This document shows, piece by piece, positions 7,697 to 18,120 of a stretch of 64,000 nucleotides of DNA. The DNA lies in NCBI GenBank assembly GCA_934277545.1, contig CAKQUG010000006.1, positions 54,702 to 118,701 of the forward strand, read 5' to 3'. How positions within the stretch are numbered: the first letter of the stretch is position 1; every line of letters begins with the position of its first letter. The stretch is from an uncultured Alphaproteobacteria bacterium (GTDB taxonomy: Bacteria > Pseudomonadota > Alphaproteobacteria > RF32 > CAG-239). A program made the translations under genes and the position numbers. Under the pieces are notes generated by a model that was not told the DNA's origin, did no database searches, and worked only from the letters and a program-made list of their open reading frames with translations.

Positions 7697-8422
7697 TTAA
7701 AAGGAAGTGTTATCCAACAAAAACACTATACCGCAGCGATTAAGCTCGCATTTCTTGCAAAGTTCAGCCACCTTAGCTAAACTATAGGGCTGACATCCCA
7801 TATCTTTTGCATATTCAGTCGGAGCCGCTTTTCCGCAAACCGCATAACCGAAATTTTCATTCCAAACAACCCAATTACTATTAAAAACCTGCCCCATCTC
7901 ATACAATTTCTTACAGCAGGCAACTGCGTCTTTTCCCGCCGGCATTTGATGATACACATGCAGCCTTATACCATATTTAGCCCAATATCTGGTTAAAATC
8001 TGCAATCTGTTGCCAAACAAATCTCTGCGGTTCGCATCCAACATGCCTTGAGGAATCACTCCTGATTCAATCAAAGTTCCGGTAATATCCTTAACCGTAT
8101 CGCCGAATGATTTTTGGTTCATATACATAGCCTGTGTTTCTACAATAACCTGGGTTAAGTTTGCACTCCACTTATCCAGTTTATACATACTCATTGCTTT
8201 GGAATATCCGGCAATTCCTCCGACTGACAGCACGCCGATAATAGCCAGCACGCCCAGCATTTCAATCATACTTCGTCCGCCCTGTATATTGTTACCAACG
8301 CCATACTTCGGCACTTCATGCCGTTTAATGGACTGAGACAGTTTCGGAGTATCCATGACTTTGTTGCCAAAGGCAACGCTTATTAAACGATAGAATACAC
8401 TATTTTCAAACTTCTTACACAT
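7697..8422 (-). CDS. Prepilin-like protein with leader RNA A1
   Basis: 241 aa. Cleavage motif G49|RSMIEMLGVLAIIGVLSVGG, then AGYSKAMSMYKLDKW. The 49-residue leader contains R2 in frame (SVAFGNKVMDTP). The C terminus has ELCKKCELNRC, the CxxC...C pattern shared with five other prepilins here, so disulfides in the periplasm are likely. The body resembles the prepilin at 62989: both have NRDLFGNRL/NRDVFGSRL, a Cys after two thirds, and CGKAAPTEYAKD/CGKAAKTDYAKY. Start ATG 8422 has AGAGGT 9 nt upstream. Expression is probably controlled by the leader RNA ending 30 bp before the start. Confidence 0.8.
   Translation of the reverse strand: MCKKFENSVFYRLISVAFGNKVMDTPKLSQSIKRHEVPKYGVGNNIQGGRSMIEMLGVLAIIGVLSVGGIAGYSKAMSMYKLDKWSANLTQVIVETQAMYMNQKSFGDTVKDITGTLIESGVIPQGMLDANRRDLFGNRLQILTRYWAKYGIRLHVYHQMPAGKDAVACCKKLYEMGQVFNSNWVVWNENFGYAVCGKAAPTEYAKDMGCQPYSLAKVAELCKKCELNRCGIVFLLDNTSF
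8347..8380. repeat. Palindromic repeat R2 inside prepilin leader
   Basis: The minus strand reads AGCGTTGCCTTTGGCAACAA followed by AGTCATGGATACTC, in frame as SVAFGNKVMDTP. The stem differs from the copy at 2099 by a compensating pair (GCCTTTGGC here, GCTTTCAGC there). Confidence 0.65.
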
Positions 8423-8449
8423 ATTTCCGAACCTCTTAATATACCTAAA

Positions 8450-8646
8450 ATAAAAACCCGCACAAAGCGGGCGGATGTTCAGAAACCGTATATGAGTAAA
8501 CGGCTCGGCTTATTCAGCACATAGCCACATTTAGCCGACATCCGTCCAACGAACAGAAATCGGCATATAAAATTTTAAGTCGCTTATGCTCTGCGACTAC
8601 TCATATAAGGGGTTCTGACGCCCTAAAAGCACCATAGTACTTTCAA
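8450..8646 (-). promoter_or_regulatory. Structured leader RNA A1 with intrinsic terminator, upstream of prepilin
   Basis: About 197 nt on the minus strand. In order: a hairpin AAAGTAC/GTGCTTT; strand GGGCG (8619-8623); helix strand TACTCATATA partner pairs (8598-8607 with 8489-8498, 10 bp); an inner hairpin TCGC...GCGA; a stem around GCCGA...TCGGC; GGGCG's partner CGCCC (8469-8473); and a terminator CCCGC...GCGGG + T5 (8452-8471). CGCCC and the terminator 5' arm share three bases, so they exclude each other. It aligns with leader A2 at 21765 with compensatory changes. Likely a riboswitch-like or protein-sensing attenuator; the signal is unknown. Confidence 0.75.
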
Positions 8647-8730
8647 AAGAAACATTATCGGAAAACATAAAGGTTGTAAAGAAAAAAATACTTCATCAAT
8701 AGCAATAAAATTATCACAATAATCTCATAC

Positions 8731-8760
8731 AGAAAAGCCACGCACTTAATACGTGGCTCT
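8731..8760 (-). terminator. Intrinsic terminator after the secreted-protein gene
   Basis: Minus strand: AGCCACG...CGTGGCT (8736-8758) followed by TTTTCT. It lies 60 bp after the stop at 8819. Confidence 0.65.
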
Positions 8761-8818
8761 TAAAGAAATAGCAATATTTTTCGACCTTTTTAAAATCTAA
8801 CTTTGTTATATAGACATA

Positions 8819-9541
8819 CTATCTCTCGTTACCCCGTATTGCCAATCTATTAAAATTATTCTGTTTCGAATTCATTTGCTTTTGTATATCTTTTGCAGCG
8901 TCTTTAATATCTTTTTCCTTTTGTTTTTCCAACGAACTTTTATCCTTTACATGACCACCAATCTGCATCACATCTGGATTAATTTGAAAATATTTTCCGT
9001 CTTTTTCAACAAGTCCTAACTTCTGCATATTTTTTTCAGTATTATTCATTAAGTTAGCTGCTTGTAAAGGAATGTCCTTACCACAACTCTCTTTAATATC
9101 TTCAATAATTTTATTGAAAATTATCACTTTTTTTATTTTTTCAGAAACCACCTTATTTAAGACAGCCTTATTAGAGTTAAATGTACCGCCACATTCAAAA
9201 ACTCTTTTTCCATTTCCGTCATCATCAATTTCATAAATTTTTGGCATTAAATGATGTGTACTCAAACCAATACTCGCCTGAAACTTTACACCATCAGGCG
9301 TTAATGCATATTTTATACCTTCTTTAGTCGTTTTCCATTCCGTGTTCTCACTGTCAGCATTACTTTTAACATCTATATTGTTTTGCTTACTAAAATCGGA
9401 AAATTCTTTTTTGCTTTTTTCCTTAAAGGACGCAAAATTTTCAGCAACACTCTGACCTTTAGCACCTGTAACACTAAGTGTTATCAAACCTCCCAGTACT
9501 AATTTCTTTTTCATATTATTTAAACGCTCTTTTACATTCAT
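8819..9541 (-). CDS. Secreted hypothetical protein
   Basis: 240 aa. Start ATG 9541 has AGAGGTAA about 9 nt upstream; an internal ATG at 9514 (MKKKLVLGG) would give a more typical signal peptide. Hydrophobic stretch LVLGGLITLSVTGAKG, then a Lys/Ser/Asp-rich soluble protein with two Cys (FECGG and ESCGK) and a charged helical tail. No family recognised. Transcribed alone, with its own terminator at 8731-8760. Possibly a periplasmic or exported effector-type protein, but nothing in the sequence shows that. Confidence 0.6.
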   Translation of the reverse strand: MNVKERLNNMKKKLVLGGLITLSVTGAKGQSVAENFASFKEKSKKEFSDFSKQNNIDVKSNADSENTEWKTTKEGIKYALTPDGVKFQASIGLSTHHLMPKIYEIDDDGNGKRVFECGGTFNSNKAVLNKVVSEKIKKVIIFNKIIEDIKESCGKDIPLQAANLMNNTEKNMQKLGLVEKDGKYFQINPDVMQIGGHVKDKSSLEKQKEKDIKDAAKDIQKQMNSKQNNFNRLAIRGNER

Positions 9542-9670
9542 TTTTAATTACCTCTGATATTTATATACATATATATATACTACAAACTTTTTGTTTATTT
9601 GTCAACAATAGAAAGATTTCATATCGACACAATACTCGCCCTTAAAGATAAATACATTAAATTATGCAAA

Positions 9671-9706
9671 AAACTCCCTCATTCATTGAACAAGGGAGTT
9701 TTTTTT
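9671..9706. terminator. rpoC terminator
   Basis: AAACTCCCT...AGGGAGTTT stem (9671-9679 with 9694-9702) with T-runs on both strands. It lies 18 bp beyond the rpoC stop. The same ACTCCCT/AGGGAGT stem is used after the thymidine phosphorylase gene at 51674. Confidence 0.85.
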
Positions 9707-9723
9707 AGCCCAAATAAGTTTTT

Positions 9724-12700
9724 TTATTCAGTTGGTTCTGCATTATTTTCTAATGCTGCATTTCCATCTTCAGCGGTCTGAGCTTCTCTCATAGCAAGAA
9801 TTTCCTTGTCATTTTGAGCAGCCACACGGCGCAAAGAACGCAATACATTACCTGTACCGGCAGGAATCAAACGACCTACGATTACGTTTTCTTTCAAACC
9901 TGTCAATTTATCTACCTTGCCTTCAACAGCAGCTTCGGTCAAGACACGAGTTGTCTCTTGGAATGAAGCGGCAGAAATAAACGACTTGGTCTGTAATGAA
10001 GCCTTAGTGATACCCAGCAAGATTGGATCGGCAACAGCAGGCTGTCCGCCATCTTTAATCACTTTATTGTTTTCGGTTTCAAATACATCGCGGTCAACTT
10101 GTTCTCCAACCAGGAATGTGGTATCGCCCGGAGCGGTGATTTCAACTTTACGCAACATTTGCGAAACAATCACTTCAATGTGCTTATCGTTGATGGCCAC
10201 ACCTTGCAGACGATATACGGCTTGAACTTCCTGAACCAAATATTCGGCCAATTTTTCAACGCCCAAAACGCGCAAAATATCGTGCGGAGCCGGTGTGCCT
10301 TCTACCAGCATATCGCCTTTCTTCACAATATCACCGTCTTGAACAACCAAACGGCGTCCCTTAGGAATCAAGTATTCAACCGGATTTCCTTCTGTCGGAA
10401 TAACGGTAATACGTTGTTTAGCCTTATAGTCTTTACCGTATTCAACCATACCGTCAATATCTGAAATAACGGCAGGGTCCTTCGGACGACGGGCCTCAAA
10501 CAGTTCAGCCACACGCGGCAAACCACCGGTAATATCCTTGGTTTTTGCACTTTCTCTCGGAATACGGGCGATAACTTCACCGACTTTAATTTCGTCGCCG
10601 TTATCAACATTCAACACCGCGTCAACCGACAAATAATAGCGAACTTCTTTGCCGGAATCCGAAGTTACGGAATTGCCGTTTTCATCTTTCAGAACAATGC
10701 TCGGTTTCAGGCTGCTATTAGCTGTCGGACCTGTCTGCCAATCAATAACCACCTTAGAGGTAATACCGGTAACTTCATCCGTGCTTTCTTTTACGGAAAC
10801 ATTCGGAATAAGGTCAACCAGCTGAGCTCTACCGGCTTTTTCGGAAATTACAGGCACCATGAACGGATCCCAAACGGCAATTTTTTGACCTTTGGCAACT
10901 TCAACGCCTTCCTGTACCAAAACTTCTGCGCCGTACGGAACACGATGGCGTGATTTTTCACGGCCTTGAGCGTCCTGAATAACCACATCACAGTTACGAG
11001 ACAAAATAACCAGGTGATTTTCGGCATTGGTAACGGTATGACCGTTTTCAAGTTTCAAAATACCGGCAAACGGAACTTCAATACTTGCCTGTTCGGCAGA
11101 TTTAGAAGCCGCACCACCGATGTGGAACGTACGCAATGTTAATTGGGTACCCGGTTCGCCGATTGACTGAGCAGCGATAACGCCGACAGCTTCGCCAATG
11201 TTAACCGGATTACCGCGAGCCAAATCACGACCGTAACAAGCAGCGCAAACACCGTTTTCGCATTCGCAGGTCAAAACCGAACGAATCTTAACTTGTTCAA
11301 CACCGGCTTTTTCAACTTTTTCAACATCGGCTTCGTCAATCAGTTTACCTTTCTTAACCAAAACAATGTTTGAATCTTCAGGATCCAAAATATCTTCTTG
11401 AGCCGTACGCCCCAAAATTCTCTCGCCGATAGTGGCAATCACGTTGTCGCCGTCAACTACCGGACGAACAATAATGCCGCGTTCGGTACCGCAGTCGGTT
11501 TCAGTAATAACCACATCTTGTCCGACATCTACCAAACGACGGGTTAAGTAACCGGCGTTAGCTGTCTTCAAAGCGGTATCGGCCAAACCTTTACGGGCAC
11601 CGTGGGTAGAGTTGAAGTACTCAGACACGGTCAAGCCTTCTTTAAAGTTAGAGATAATCGGTTGTTCGATAATTTCACCTGACGGTTTAGCCATCAAACC
11701 ACGCATACCGGCCAGCTGACGCATTTGTGCGGCACTACCGCGGGCGCCGGAGTCGGCCATCATGAATACTGAGTTATAATAACCGTGGTCAGCTTTAGAA
11801 ATATTCTTCATCATTTCATCTGCAACTTTATCGGTGCAGGCAGCCCAAATATCCACCACTTTGTTATATTTTTCGCCTTTAGTAATCAAACCGTTTTGAT
11901 ATTGCTGTTCAAATTCCTTAACCTGAGCAGAAGTCTCGGCAATCAATTTTTCTTTGGCGGCCGGAACAATCAAATCATCTTTACCGAACGAAATACCGGA
12001 CAAGCAAGCATATTTATAACCCATGCTCATAATTTTATCAACCATGATACAGGTTTCTTTGCCGCCGCAAACACGATAAACTTCATCAATAATTTGAGAA
12101 ATTTGCTTTTTCTTCATCAAGCGGTTAACCAATGAGAATGGAACACCCTCTATCAATTTACCGTCTTTTTTTGGTAAAATATCAGATATAATCAAACGTC
12201 CCGGTGTTGTGTCTACAATACCATGGTGCAGTTTTCCATCATCGCCGACATAGTCCATACGGCATTTGATTTTAGCGTGCATATCCACAACTTTGGCATT
12301 CAAAGCCAACATACATTCTTCCGGACTGGCATAGATACTGCCTTGTCCCAACATATCGTCGGCGTCGTATGACAAGTAGTAAATACCCAAAACCATATCT
12401 TGTGAAGGTACGATAATAGGTTTACCCGAAGCCGGAGATAAAATGTTGTTTGAAGACATCATCAATACGCGGGCTTCCAATTGCGCTTCAATAGACAACG
12501 GAACGTGAACGGCCATTTGGTCACCATCGAAGTCGGCGTTGAACGCTGTACAAGCCAACGGGTGCAAGTGAATAGCCTTACCTTCAACCAAAACAGGCTC
12601 GTATGCTTGAATACCCAGTCTGTGCAAAGTCGGAGCACGGTTCAGCAATACCGGATGTTCGCGGATAACTTCTTCAAGAATATCCCAAACTTCCGGACGT

Positions 12701-13923
12701 TCTTTTTCTACCATGCGTTTTGCGGCTTTAATGGTTGTGGCCATGCCATACATTTCCAATTTTGCATAAACAAAAGGTTTGAACAATTCCAAAGCCATTT
12801 TCTTCGGCAAACCGCACTGGTGCATTTTGAGTTCCGGACCGACGGTAATAACCGAACGTCCTGAGTAGTCAACACGTTTACCCAACAAGTTTTGACGGAA
12901 ACGACCCTGCTTACCTTTCAGCATATCTGACAAAGATTTCAACGGGCGTTTGCTTGCACCGGTAATAGCGCGACCGCGGCGACCGTTATCAAACAAGGCG
13001 TCAACAGACTCTTGCAACATACGTTTTTCATTGCGGATAATAATATCCGGAGCATGCAATTCCAACAATCTCTTCAAACGATTGTTACGGTTAATCACAC
13101 GACGATATAAATCGTTCAAATCAGAAGTAGCAAAACGACCGCCGTCCAATGGAACCAACGGACGCAAATCAGGCGGAATAACCGGTAATACAGTCAGAAT
13201 CATCCATTCCGGCTTAGTATTGGATTCCAAGAAGGCTTCAACCAATTTCAAACGTTTAACCAAGTTTTTACGCTTAGCTTCAGAAGTTGTTTCTTTCAAT
13301 TCAACACGCATGGAAGCACGTTCGGCTTCCAAATCTATATTAGAAAGAATTTCACGCAAAGCCTCGGCACCGATACCGGCTCTGAATGAATCTTCGCCGT
13401 ATTGGTCAATAGCATCCTGATATTCGTCTTCGGTCAACAACTGGTTAACAGTTAACGGTGTCAAACCCGGTTCAATTACCACATAGCTTTCAAAGTACAA
13501 AATGCGCTCCAAAGCCTTCATCTGAATTCCGGTTAATACCGAAATACGAGACGGCAGCGACTTCAAAAACCAAATATGGGCAACCGGTGCAGCCAGTTCA
13601 ATGTGTCCCATTCTTTCACGGCGCACTTTGGACAAAGTTACTTCCACACCGCACTTTTCGCAGACAATACCGCGGTATTTCATACGCTTATATTTACCGC
13701 ACAAACATTCATAGTCTTTTACCGGACCAAAAATGCGCGCGCAGAACAAACCGTCTTTTTCCGGTTTGAATGTTCTATAGTTAATGGTTTCAGGCTTTTT
13801 AACCTCACCATAAGACCAAGAACGAATTTGTTCAGGAGAAGCAATGGAAATTTTGATTTCGTCAAAATTTTCTTCCGTAGACGGTTGCTGCTGATTAAAC
13901 ATATTCATTATTTCATTATTCAT
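9724..13923 (-). CDS. rpoC: DNA-directed RNA polymerase subunit beta'
   Basis: 1,399 aa, the alphaproteobacterial length. Core RNA polymerase clamp and half of the active site. The catalytic Mg-binding NADFDGDQMAVH is near residue 460. N-terminal zinc ribbon CLCGKYKRMKYRGIVCEKCGV (near 70-90; first and last Cys pairs) and second zinc site CECENGVCAACYG near 890. Trigger-loop and bridge-helix region around GARKGLADTALKTANAGYLTRRL. Start ATG 13923 with GAGGAGT 8 nt upstream; it follows rpoB by 18 bp in one operon. Downstream there is a terminator, and no rpsL/rpsG. Confidence 0.98.
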   Translation of the reverse strand: MNNEIMNMFNQQQPSTEENFDEIKISIASPEQIRSWSYGEVKKPETINYRTFKPEKDGLFCARIFGPVKDYECLCGKYKRMKYRGIVCEKCGVEVTLSKVRRERMGHIELAAPVAHIWFLKSLPSRISVLTGIQMKALERILYFESYVVIEPGLTPLTVNQLLTEDEYQDAIDQYGEDSFRAGIGAEALREILSNIDLEAERASMRVELKETTSEAKRKNLVKRLKLVEAFLESNTKPEWMILTVLPVIPPDLRPLVPLDGGRFATSDLNDLYRRVINRNNRLKRLLELHAPDIIIRNEKRMLQESVDALFDNGRRGRAITGASKRPLKSLSDMLKGKQGRFRQNLLGKRVDYSGRSVITVGPELKMHQCGLPKKMALELFKPFVYAKLEMYGMATTIKAAKRMVEKERPEVWDILEEVIREHPVLLNRAPTLHRLGIQAYEPVLVEGKAIHLHPLACTAFNADFDGDQMAVHVPLSIEAQLEARVLMMSSNNILSPASGKPIIVPSQDMVLGIYYLSYDADDMLGQGSIYASPEECMLALNAKVVDMHAKIKCRMDYVGDDGKLHHGIVDTTPGRLIISDILPKKDGKLIEGVPFSLVNRLMKKKQISQIIDEVYRVCGGKETCIMVDKIMSMGYKYACLSGISFGKDDLIVPAAKEKLIAETSAQVKEFEQQYQNGLITKGEKYNKVVDIWAACTDKVADEMMKNISKADHGYYNSVFMMADSGARGSAAQMRQLAGMRGLMAKPSGEIIEQPIISNFKEGLTVSEYFNSTHGARKGLADTALKTANAGYLTRRLVDVGQDVVITETDCGTERGIIVRPVVDGDNVIATIGERILGRTAQEDILDPEDSNIVLVKKGKLIDEADVEKVEKAGVEQVKIRSVLTCECENGVCAACYGRDLARGNPVNIGEAVGVIAAQSIGEPGTQLTLRTFHIGGAASKSAEQASIEVPFAGILKLENGHTVTNAENHLVILSRNCDVVIQDAQGREKSRHRVPYGAEVLVQEGVEVAKGQKIAVWDPFMVPVISEKAGRAQLVDLIPNVSVKESTDEVTGITSKVVIDWQTGPTANSSLKPSIVLKDENGNSVTSDSGKEVRYYLSVDAVLNVDNGDEIKVGEVIARIPRESAKTKDITGGLPRVAELFEARRPKDPAVISDIDGMVEYGKDYKAKQRITVIPTEGNPVEYLIPKGRRLVVQDGDIVKKGDMLVEGTPAPHDILRVLGVEKLAEYLVQEVQAVYRLQGVAINDKHIEVIVSQMLRKVEITAPGDTTFLVGEQVDRDVFETENNKVIKDGGQPAVADPILLGITKASLQTKSFISAASFQETTRVLTEAAVEGKVDKLTGLKENVIVGRLIPAGTGNVLRSLRRVAAQNDKEILAMREAQTAEDGNAALENNAEPTE

Positions 13924-13941
13924 TTGTTAAGACTCCTCAGC

Positions 13942-16900
13942 TTACGCTTCTTCATTTAACATTTCAACATTCAAGCACAGCGACTTGATTTCTTTAACCA
14001 ACACGTTAAAGGATTCCGGTACGCCGGTTTCAAAGCTGTCTTCACCGCGAACAATAGCTTCATAAACTTTTGTTCTGCCGGCAACGTCATCAGATTTAAT
14101 GGTAAGCATTTCCTGCAAGGTATAGGCAGCACCGTATGCTTGCAGAGCCCAAACTTCCATTTCACCGAAACGTTGACCGCCGAATTGAGCTTTACCGCCC
14201 AAAGGCTGCTGAGTAACCAAACTGTACGGACCAACCGAACGAGCGTGCATTTTTTCATCAACAATGTGGTGCAATTTAATCATATACATAACACCGACGG
14301 TTACTTTACGATCAAATTTTTCACCGGTACGACCGTCATACAGGTCAATTTGACCGGATGTCGGCAAACCTGCCATGTTCAGCATTTTATTGATGTCATC
14401 GCCTGTGGCGCCGTCAAATACCGGAGTAGCCATCGGCACACCGCGTTTCAAGTTAGAAATCATCTCTACTTTTTCCGGCACTGTCAGTGGTTCAACATCG
14501 CGTTTATACTGTTTTTCGCCATAAATTTCTCTTAAACGAGCATTTAATTCGTCAATAGTTTTTTCACCGCGTTTATATTGTTCGCACATTTCATTGAGTT
14601 GTGCACCAAGTTCTTTGGCTGCCCAGCCCAAGTGTGTTTCCAAAATTTGTCCCACGTTCATACGAGAAGGCACACCCAGCGGGTTCAACACAACATCAAC
14701 AGGGGTTCCGTCTTCGGTATAAGGCATATCGGCCAGCGGCAACACACGAGAAACCGTACCTTTGTTACCGTGACGACCGGCCATTTTATCACCGGTTTGC
14801 ATTTTTCTCTTGGTAGCGATAAATACTTTAACCATTTTCAAAACGCCTGGTAACAAATCGTCGCCGCGCTGTACTTTTTCAACCTTATTTTCAAAACGTT
14901 TTTGGATGTTTTCCAAACGTGCGTCAAATGCGGCAGAAAATTCTTCGATTTTTGCCATAACGTCTTCGTCTTTAACCACGATTTTACGCCATTGAGACGA
15001 CGGAACAGCCTCCAAAATATCGGCAGTCAGTTTAACGTTTTTAGCAACACCTTTCGGAGCGTCAACAACTGTTTGACCGGCCAACATAGCTTTCAAACGA
15101 GCGTCATAGCTTCTTCTGATAATGGCGATTTCGTCATCACGGTCTTTAGCCAAGTTGGAAATTTCATCCTGTTCAATAGCCAAAGCACGTTCATCTTTTT
15201 CCACGCCGCGGCGAGAGAAAATATGAACATCAACAACAATACCGTCAATACCCGGCTGAGCGCGTAAAGAAGTATCGCGAACATCGCTGGCTTTTTCGCC
15301 GAAAATAGCACGCAGCAATTTTTCTTCCGGAGTAACCGGAGATTCGCCTTTTGGTGTAACTTTACCGACCAAAATATCGCCGGCTTTAACATGAGCGCCG
15401 ACATAAACGATACCGGCTTCATCCAAATTGCGCAAAGCGTCTTCACCAACGTTTGGAATATCGCGGGTAATTTCTTCCTGTCCCAGTTTGGTATCACGAG
15501 CCATAACCTCAAATTCTTCAATGTGAAGAGAGGTCAGGACATCATCGCGGGAAATTCTTTCGGAAAGCAAAATAGCATCTTCGTAGTTCAAACCGTTCCA
15601 AGGCATAAAGGCCACCAGCAGGTTTTTACCCAAAGCCAATTCACCCAAATCCGTACAAGGACCATCGGCAATAATATCGCCTTTTTTAATTTCATCGCCG
15701 ACTTTTACCAATGGCACCTGATTTATACAAGTATTTTGGTTTGAGCGACGGAATTTAGACAATTTATAAATTTCCACACCAACGTTGTGAGCATCACTGG
15801 CTTTCGAACGAATCACAATGCGATTTGCATCTACAGCGTCAACGACACCGTCATATTTTGCCACCAATGTAGCACCGGAATCCTTAGCTACGGCAACTTC
15901 CATACCGGTACCGACCAACGGAGCTTCCGAACGCAACAAAGGCACACCTTGACGCTGCATGTTTGACCCCATCAGCGCACGGTTAGCGTCATCGTTTTCC
16001 AAGAACGGAATCAAAGCGGCAGCCACAGAAACCAACTGTTGCGGCGAAACGTCAATGTAGTTAATATCTTCAGGTCTGTGAAATTCAACTTCACCGCCAT
16101 GACGGCAAGTAATCAAATCGTTTACAAAGTGTCCGTTATCATCAACTTTAGCGTTTGCTTCCGCAATAATAACATCACCTTCATCATCTGCCGACAAATA
16201 TTTAACTTCCGAAGTTACAACACCGTCCACAACTTTACGATACGGACATTCAATAAAGCCGTATTTATTTATGCGGGCATAGGTTGAAAGAGAGTTAATC
16301 AAACCGATGTTCGGACCTTCCGGAGATTCAATAGGACAGATACGTCCATAGTGTGTCGGGTGCACGTCGCGCACTTCAAAACCGGCGCGGTCGCGGCTCA
16401 AGCCGCCTGGGCCCAATGCAGACAAACGGCGTTTGTGTGTAATTTCTGACAACGGGTCGTTTTGGTCCATAAATTGAGACAACTGAGATGAACCGAAAAA
16501 TTCACGGATAACGGAAGCAATCGGCTTTGCGTTTACCAAATCCTGAGGTTTTACATTATTCAAAATTTCGGCACTCATTTTTTCTTTAATGGCACGTTCC
16601 ATACGCAGCAAACCCATGCGATATTGATTTTCCATCAATTCACCGACCGAGCGAACACGACGATTGCCCAAGTGGTCAATATCATCAACTTCGCCTCTGC
16701 CGTCGCGAATGGCTACCAATTTTTTGATAATGCGCAAAATATCATCTTTACGCAGAACACGCACCGTATCAGGCACTTCATTTTTATCAATACCCAAGGA
16801 CGCATTCATTTTAACACGGCCGACTGCTGACAGGTCATAGCGTTCCGAATCAAAGAACAGCTGTTTGAACAAAGCATCTGCAGCTTCGTATGTAGCCGGT

Positions 16901-18120
16901 TCGCCCGGACGCATTACGCGGTAAATATCGAACAAAGCCTCTTGGCGTGTTTTATTTTTATCAGCAGCCAAAGTGTTGCGAATATAAGGCCCCACACTCA
17001 TGCCGTCAATATACAAAGTTTCAACCGATTTAATTTTATTTTCAGTTAATGTGTTCATCAAATCTTCATTGATTTCATCGCCTGCTTCGGCCAAAACTTC
17101 GCCGGTTTTAGCAATAACAATGTCCTTGGCCAGGAATTTGCCGTACATTTGTTCTTTAGAAACAACAAAATATTCCAAACCTTCGTCAGCCAGTTTCTGA
17201 GCAGATCTCGGAGCAAGTTTTTTGCCTGCATCCCAAACGGTTTCGCCGTTAGCGGCATTAACCAAAGCAAAATCAAACTTAACGCCTTTCATACGAGAAG
17301 GTTCAAATTTCATTTTCCAGTTTTTCTTGTCTGCCGAATAGGTTTCAGTGTCATAGAAATAAGCCAAAATTTCTTCTTTGCTCATTCCATCAATGTCAGA
17401 CAATTCCAAAGTTTTGCCTTCTTTTGCCAATGCGGCGGCTTTTTCTTCGGTCGCTTTAGAATACAATGAATAGAAAATGGAAGTTACAGGCAGTTTACGA
17501 CGTCTGTCAATACGCGCATAAACCAAATCTTTGGCATCAAATTCAAAATCCAACCAAGAACCGCGATACGGAATAATGCGGGCAGAAAACAATTTTTTAC
17601 CCGAAGAAATGGTTTTACCGCCGTCGCTGTCAAAGAACACGCCCGGAGAACGATGCATTTGTGAAACCACAACGCGCTCGGTACCGTTAAAAATAAACGT
17701 ACCTTTATCCGTCATCAACGGAATATCGCCCATGTATACATCTTGCTCTTTAATATCGTGAATAGATTTTGCGCCGGTAGCTTCGTCAATATCCCAAACC
17801 ACCAAACGCAAAGTTGCTCTAATCGGAGCGGCGTATGTCATATCACGCTTTAAGCATTCTTCTACATCATATTTAGGCTCTTCCAATTCATATTTAACAA
17901 ATTCCAATTCGCCGTTGCCGGAAAAATCGGTAATAGGGAAAATAGATTTAAAAACTTCTTCCAAGCCAAATTCGCAATGCTCGCCGTTGGCGTCCACGTT
18001 ATTGATAAAGCTGGAATAAGAGCCGGTTTGAACGTCAATTAAATTCGGCATATCGATAACTGACTCGATTCGGCCGAAATTTTTTCTTACACGCTTTTTC
18101 TCCGTATAAGACTCTTTCAT
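13942..18120 (-). CDS. rpoB: DNA-directed RNA polymerase subunit beta
   Basis: 1,392 aa. Start at 18120 (MKESYTEKKRVRKNFGRIE) chosen for AGAGGAAT 7 nt upstream; an in-frame ATG at 18138 lies before that ribosome site. Rifampicin pocket region reads GSSQLSQFMDQNDPLSEITHKRRLSALGPGGLSRDRAGFEVRDVHPTHYGRIC in pieces; FFGSSQLSQFMDQ, THKRRLSALGPGG and THYGRICPIESPEGPNIG are all intact, with wild-type D, H and S at the usual resistance positions. C terminus has GGKAQFGGQRFGEMEVWAL. Unlike most proteobacteria, rplJ/rplL do not lie directly upstream. Confidence 0.98.
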   Translation of the reverse strand: MKESYTEKKRVRKNFGRIESVIDMPNLIDVQTGSYSSFINNVDANGEHCEFGLEEVFKSIFPITDFSGNGELEFVKYELEEPKYDVEECLKRDMTYAAPIRATLRLVVWDIDEATGAKSIHDIKEQDVYMGDIPLMTDKGTFIFNGTERVVVSQMHRSPGVFFDSDGGKTISSGKKLFSARIIPYRGSWLDFEFDAKDLVYARIDRRRKLPVTSIFYSLYSKATEEKAAALAKEGKTLELSDIDGMSKEEILAYFYDTETYSADKKNWKMKFEPSRMKGVKFDFALVNAANGETVWDAGKKLAPRSAQKLADEGLEYFVVSKEQMYGKFLAKDIVIAKTGEVLAEAGDEINEDLMNTLTENKIKSVETLYIDGMSVGPYIRNTLAADKNKTRQEALFDIYRVMRPGEPATYEAADALFKQLFFDSERYDLSAVGRVKMNASLGIDKNEVPDTVRVLRKDDILRIIKKLVAIRDGRGEVDDIDHLGNRRVRSVGELMENQYRMGLLRMERAIKEKMSAEILNNVKPQDLVNAKPIASVIREFFGSSQLSQFMDQNDPLSEITHKRRLSALGPGGLSRDRAGFEVRDVHPTHYGRICPIESPEGPNIGLINSLSTYARINKYGFIECPYRKVVDGVVTSEVKYLSADDEGDVIIAEANAKVDDNGHFVNDLITCRHGGEVEFHRPEDINYIDVSPQQLVSVAAALIPFLENDDANRALMGSNMQRQGVPLLRSEAPLVGTGMEVAVAKDSGATLVAKYDGVVDAVDANRIVIRSKASDAHNVGVEIYKLSKFRRSNQNTCINQVPLVKVGDEIKKGDIIADGPCTDLGELALGKNLLVAFMPWNGLNYEDAILLSERISRDDVLTSLHIEEFEVMARDTKLGQEEITRDIPNVGEDALRNLDEAGIVYVGAHVKAGDILVGKVTPKGESPVTPEEKLLRAIFGEKASDVRDTSLRAQPGIDGIVVDVHIFSRRGVEKDERALAIEQDEISNLAKDRDDEIAIIRRSYDARLKAMLAGQTVVDAPKGVAKNVKLTADILEAVPSSQWRKIVVKDEDVMAKIEEFSAAFDARLENIQKRFENKVEKVQRGDDLLPGVLKMVKVFIATKRKMQTGDKMAGRHGNKGTVSRVLPLADMPYTEDGTPVDVVLNPLGVPSRMNVGQILETHLGWAAKELGAQLNEMCEQYKRGEKTIDELNARLREIYGEKQYKRDVEPLTVPEKVEMISNLKRGVPMATPVFDGATGDDINKMLNMAGLPTSGQIDLYDGRTGEKFDRKVTVGVMYMIKLHHIVDEKMHARSVGPYSLVTQQPLGGKAQFGGQRFGEMEVWALQAYGAAYTLQEMLTIKSDDVAGRTKVYEAIVRGEDSFETGVPESFNVLVKEIKSLCLNVEMLNEEA

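Noticed and set aside
9724..18120. Numerous ORFs of 60-160 codons opposite or out of frame with rpoB and rpoC
   Set aside because: They lack ribosome sites and recognisable domains, and they follow the codon structure of the real genes; shadows only.
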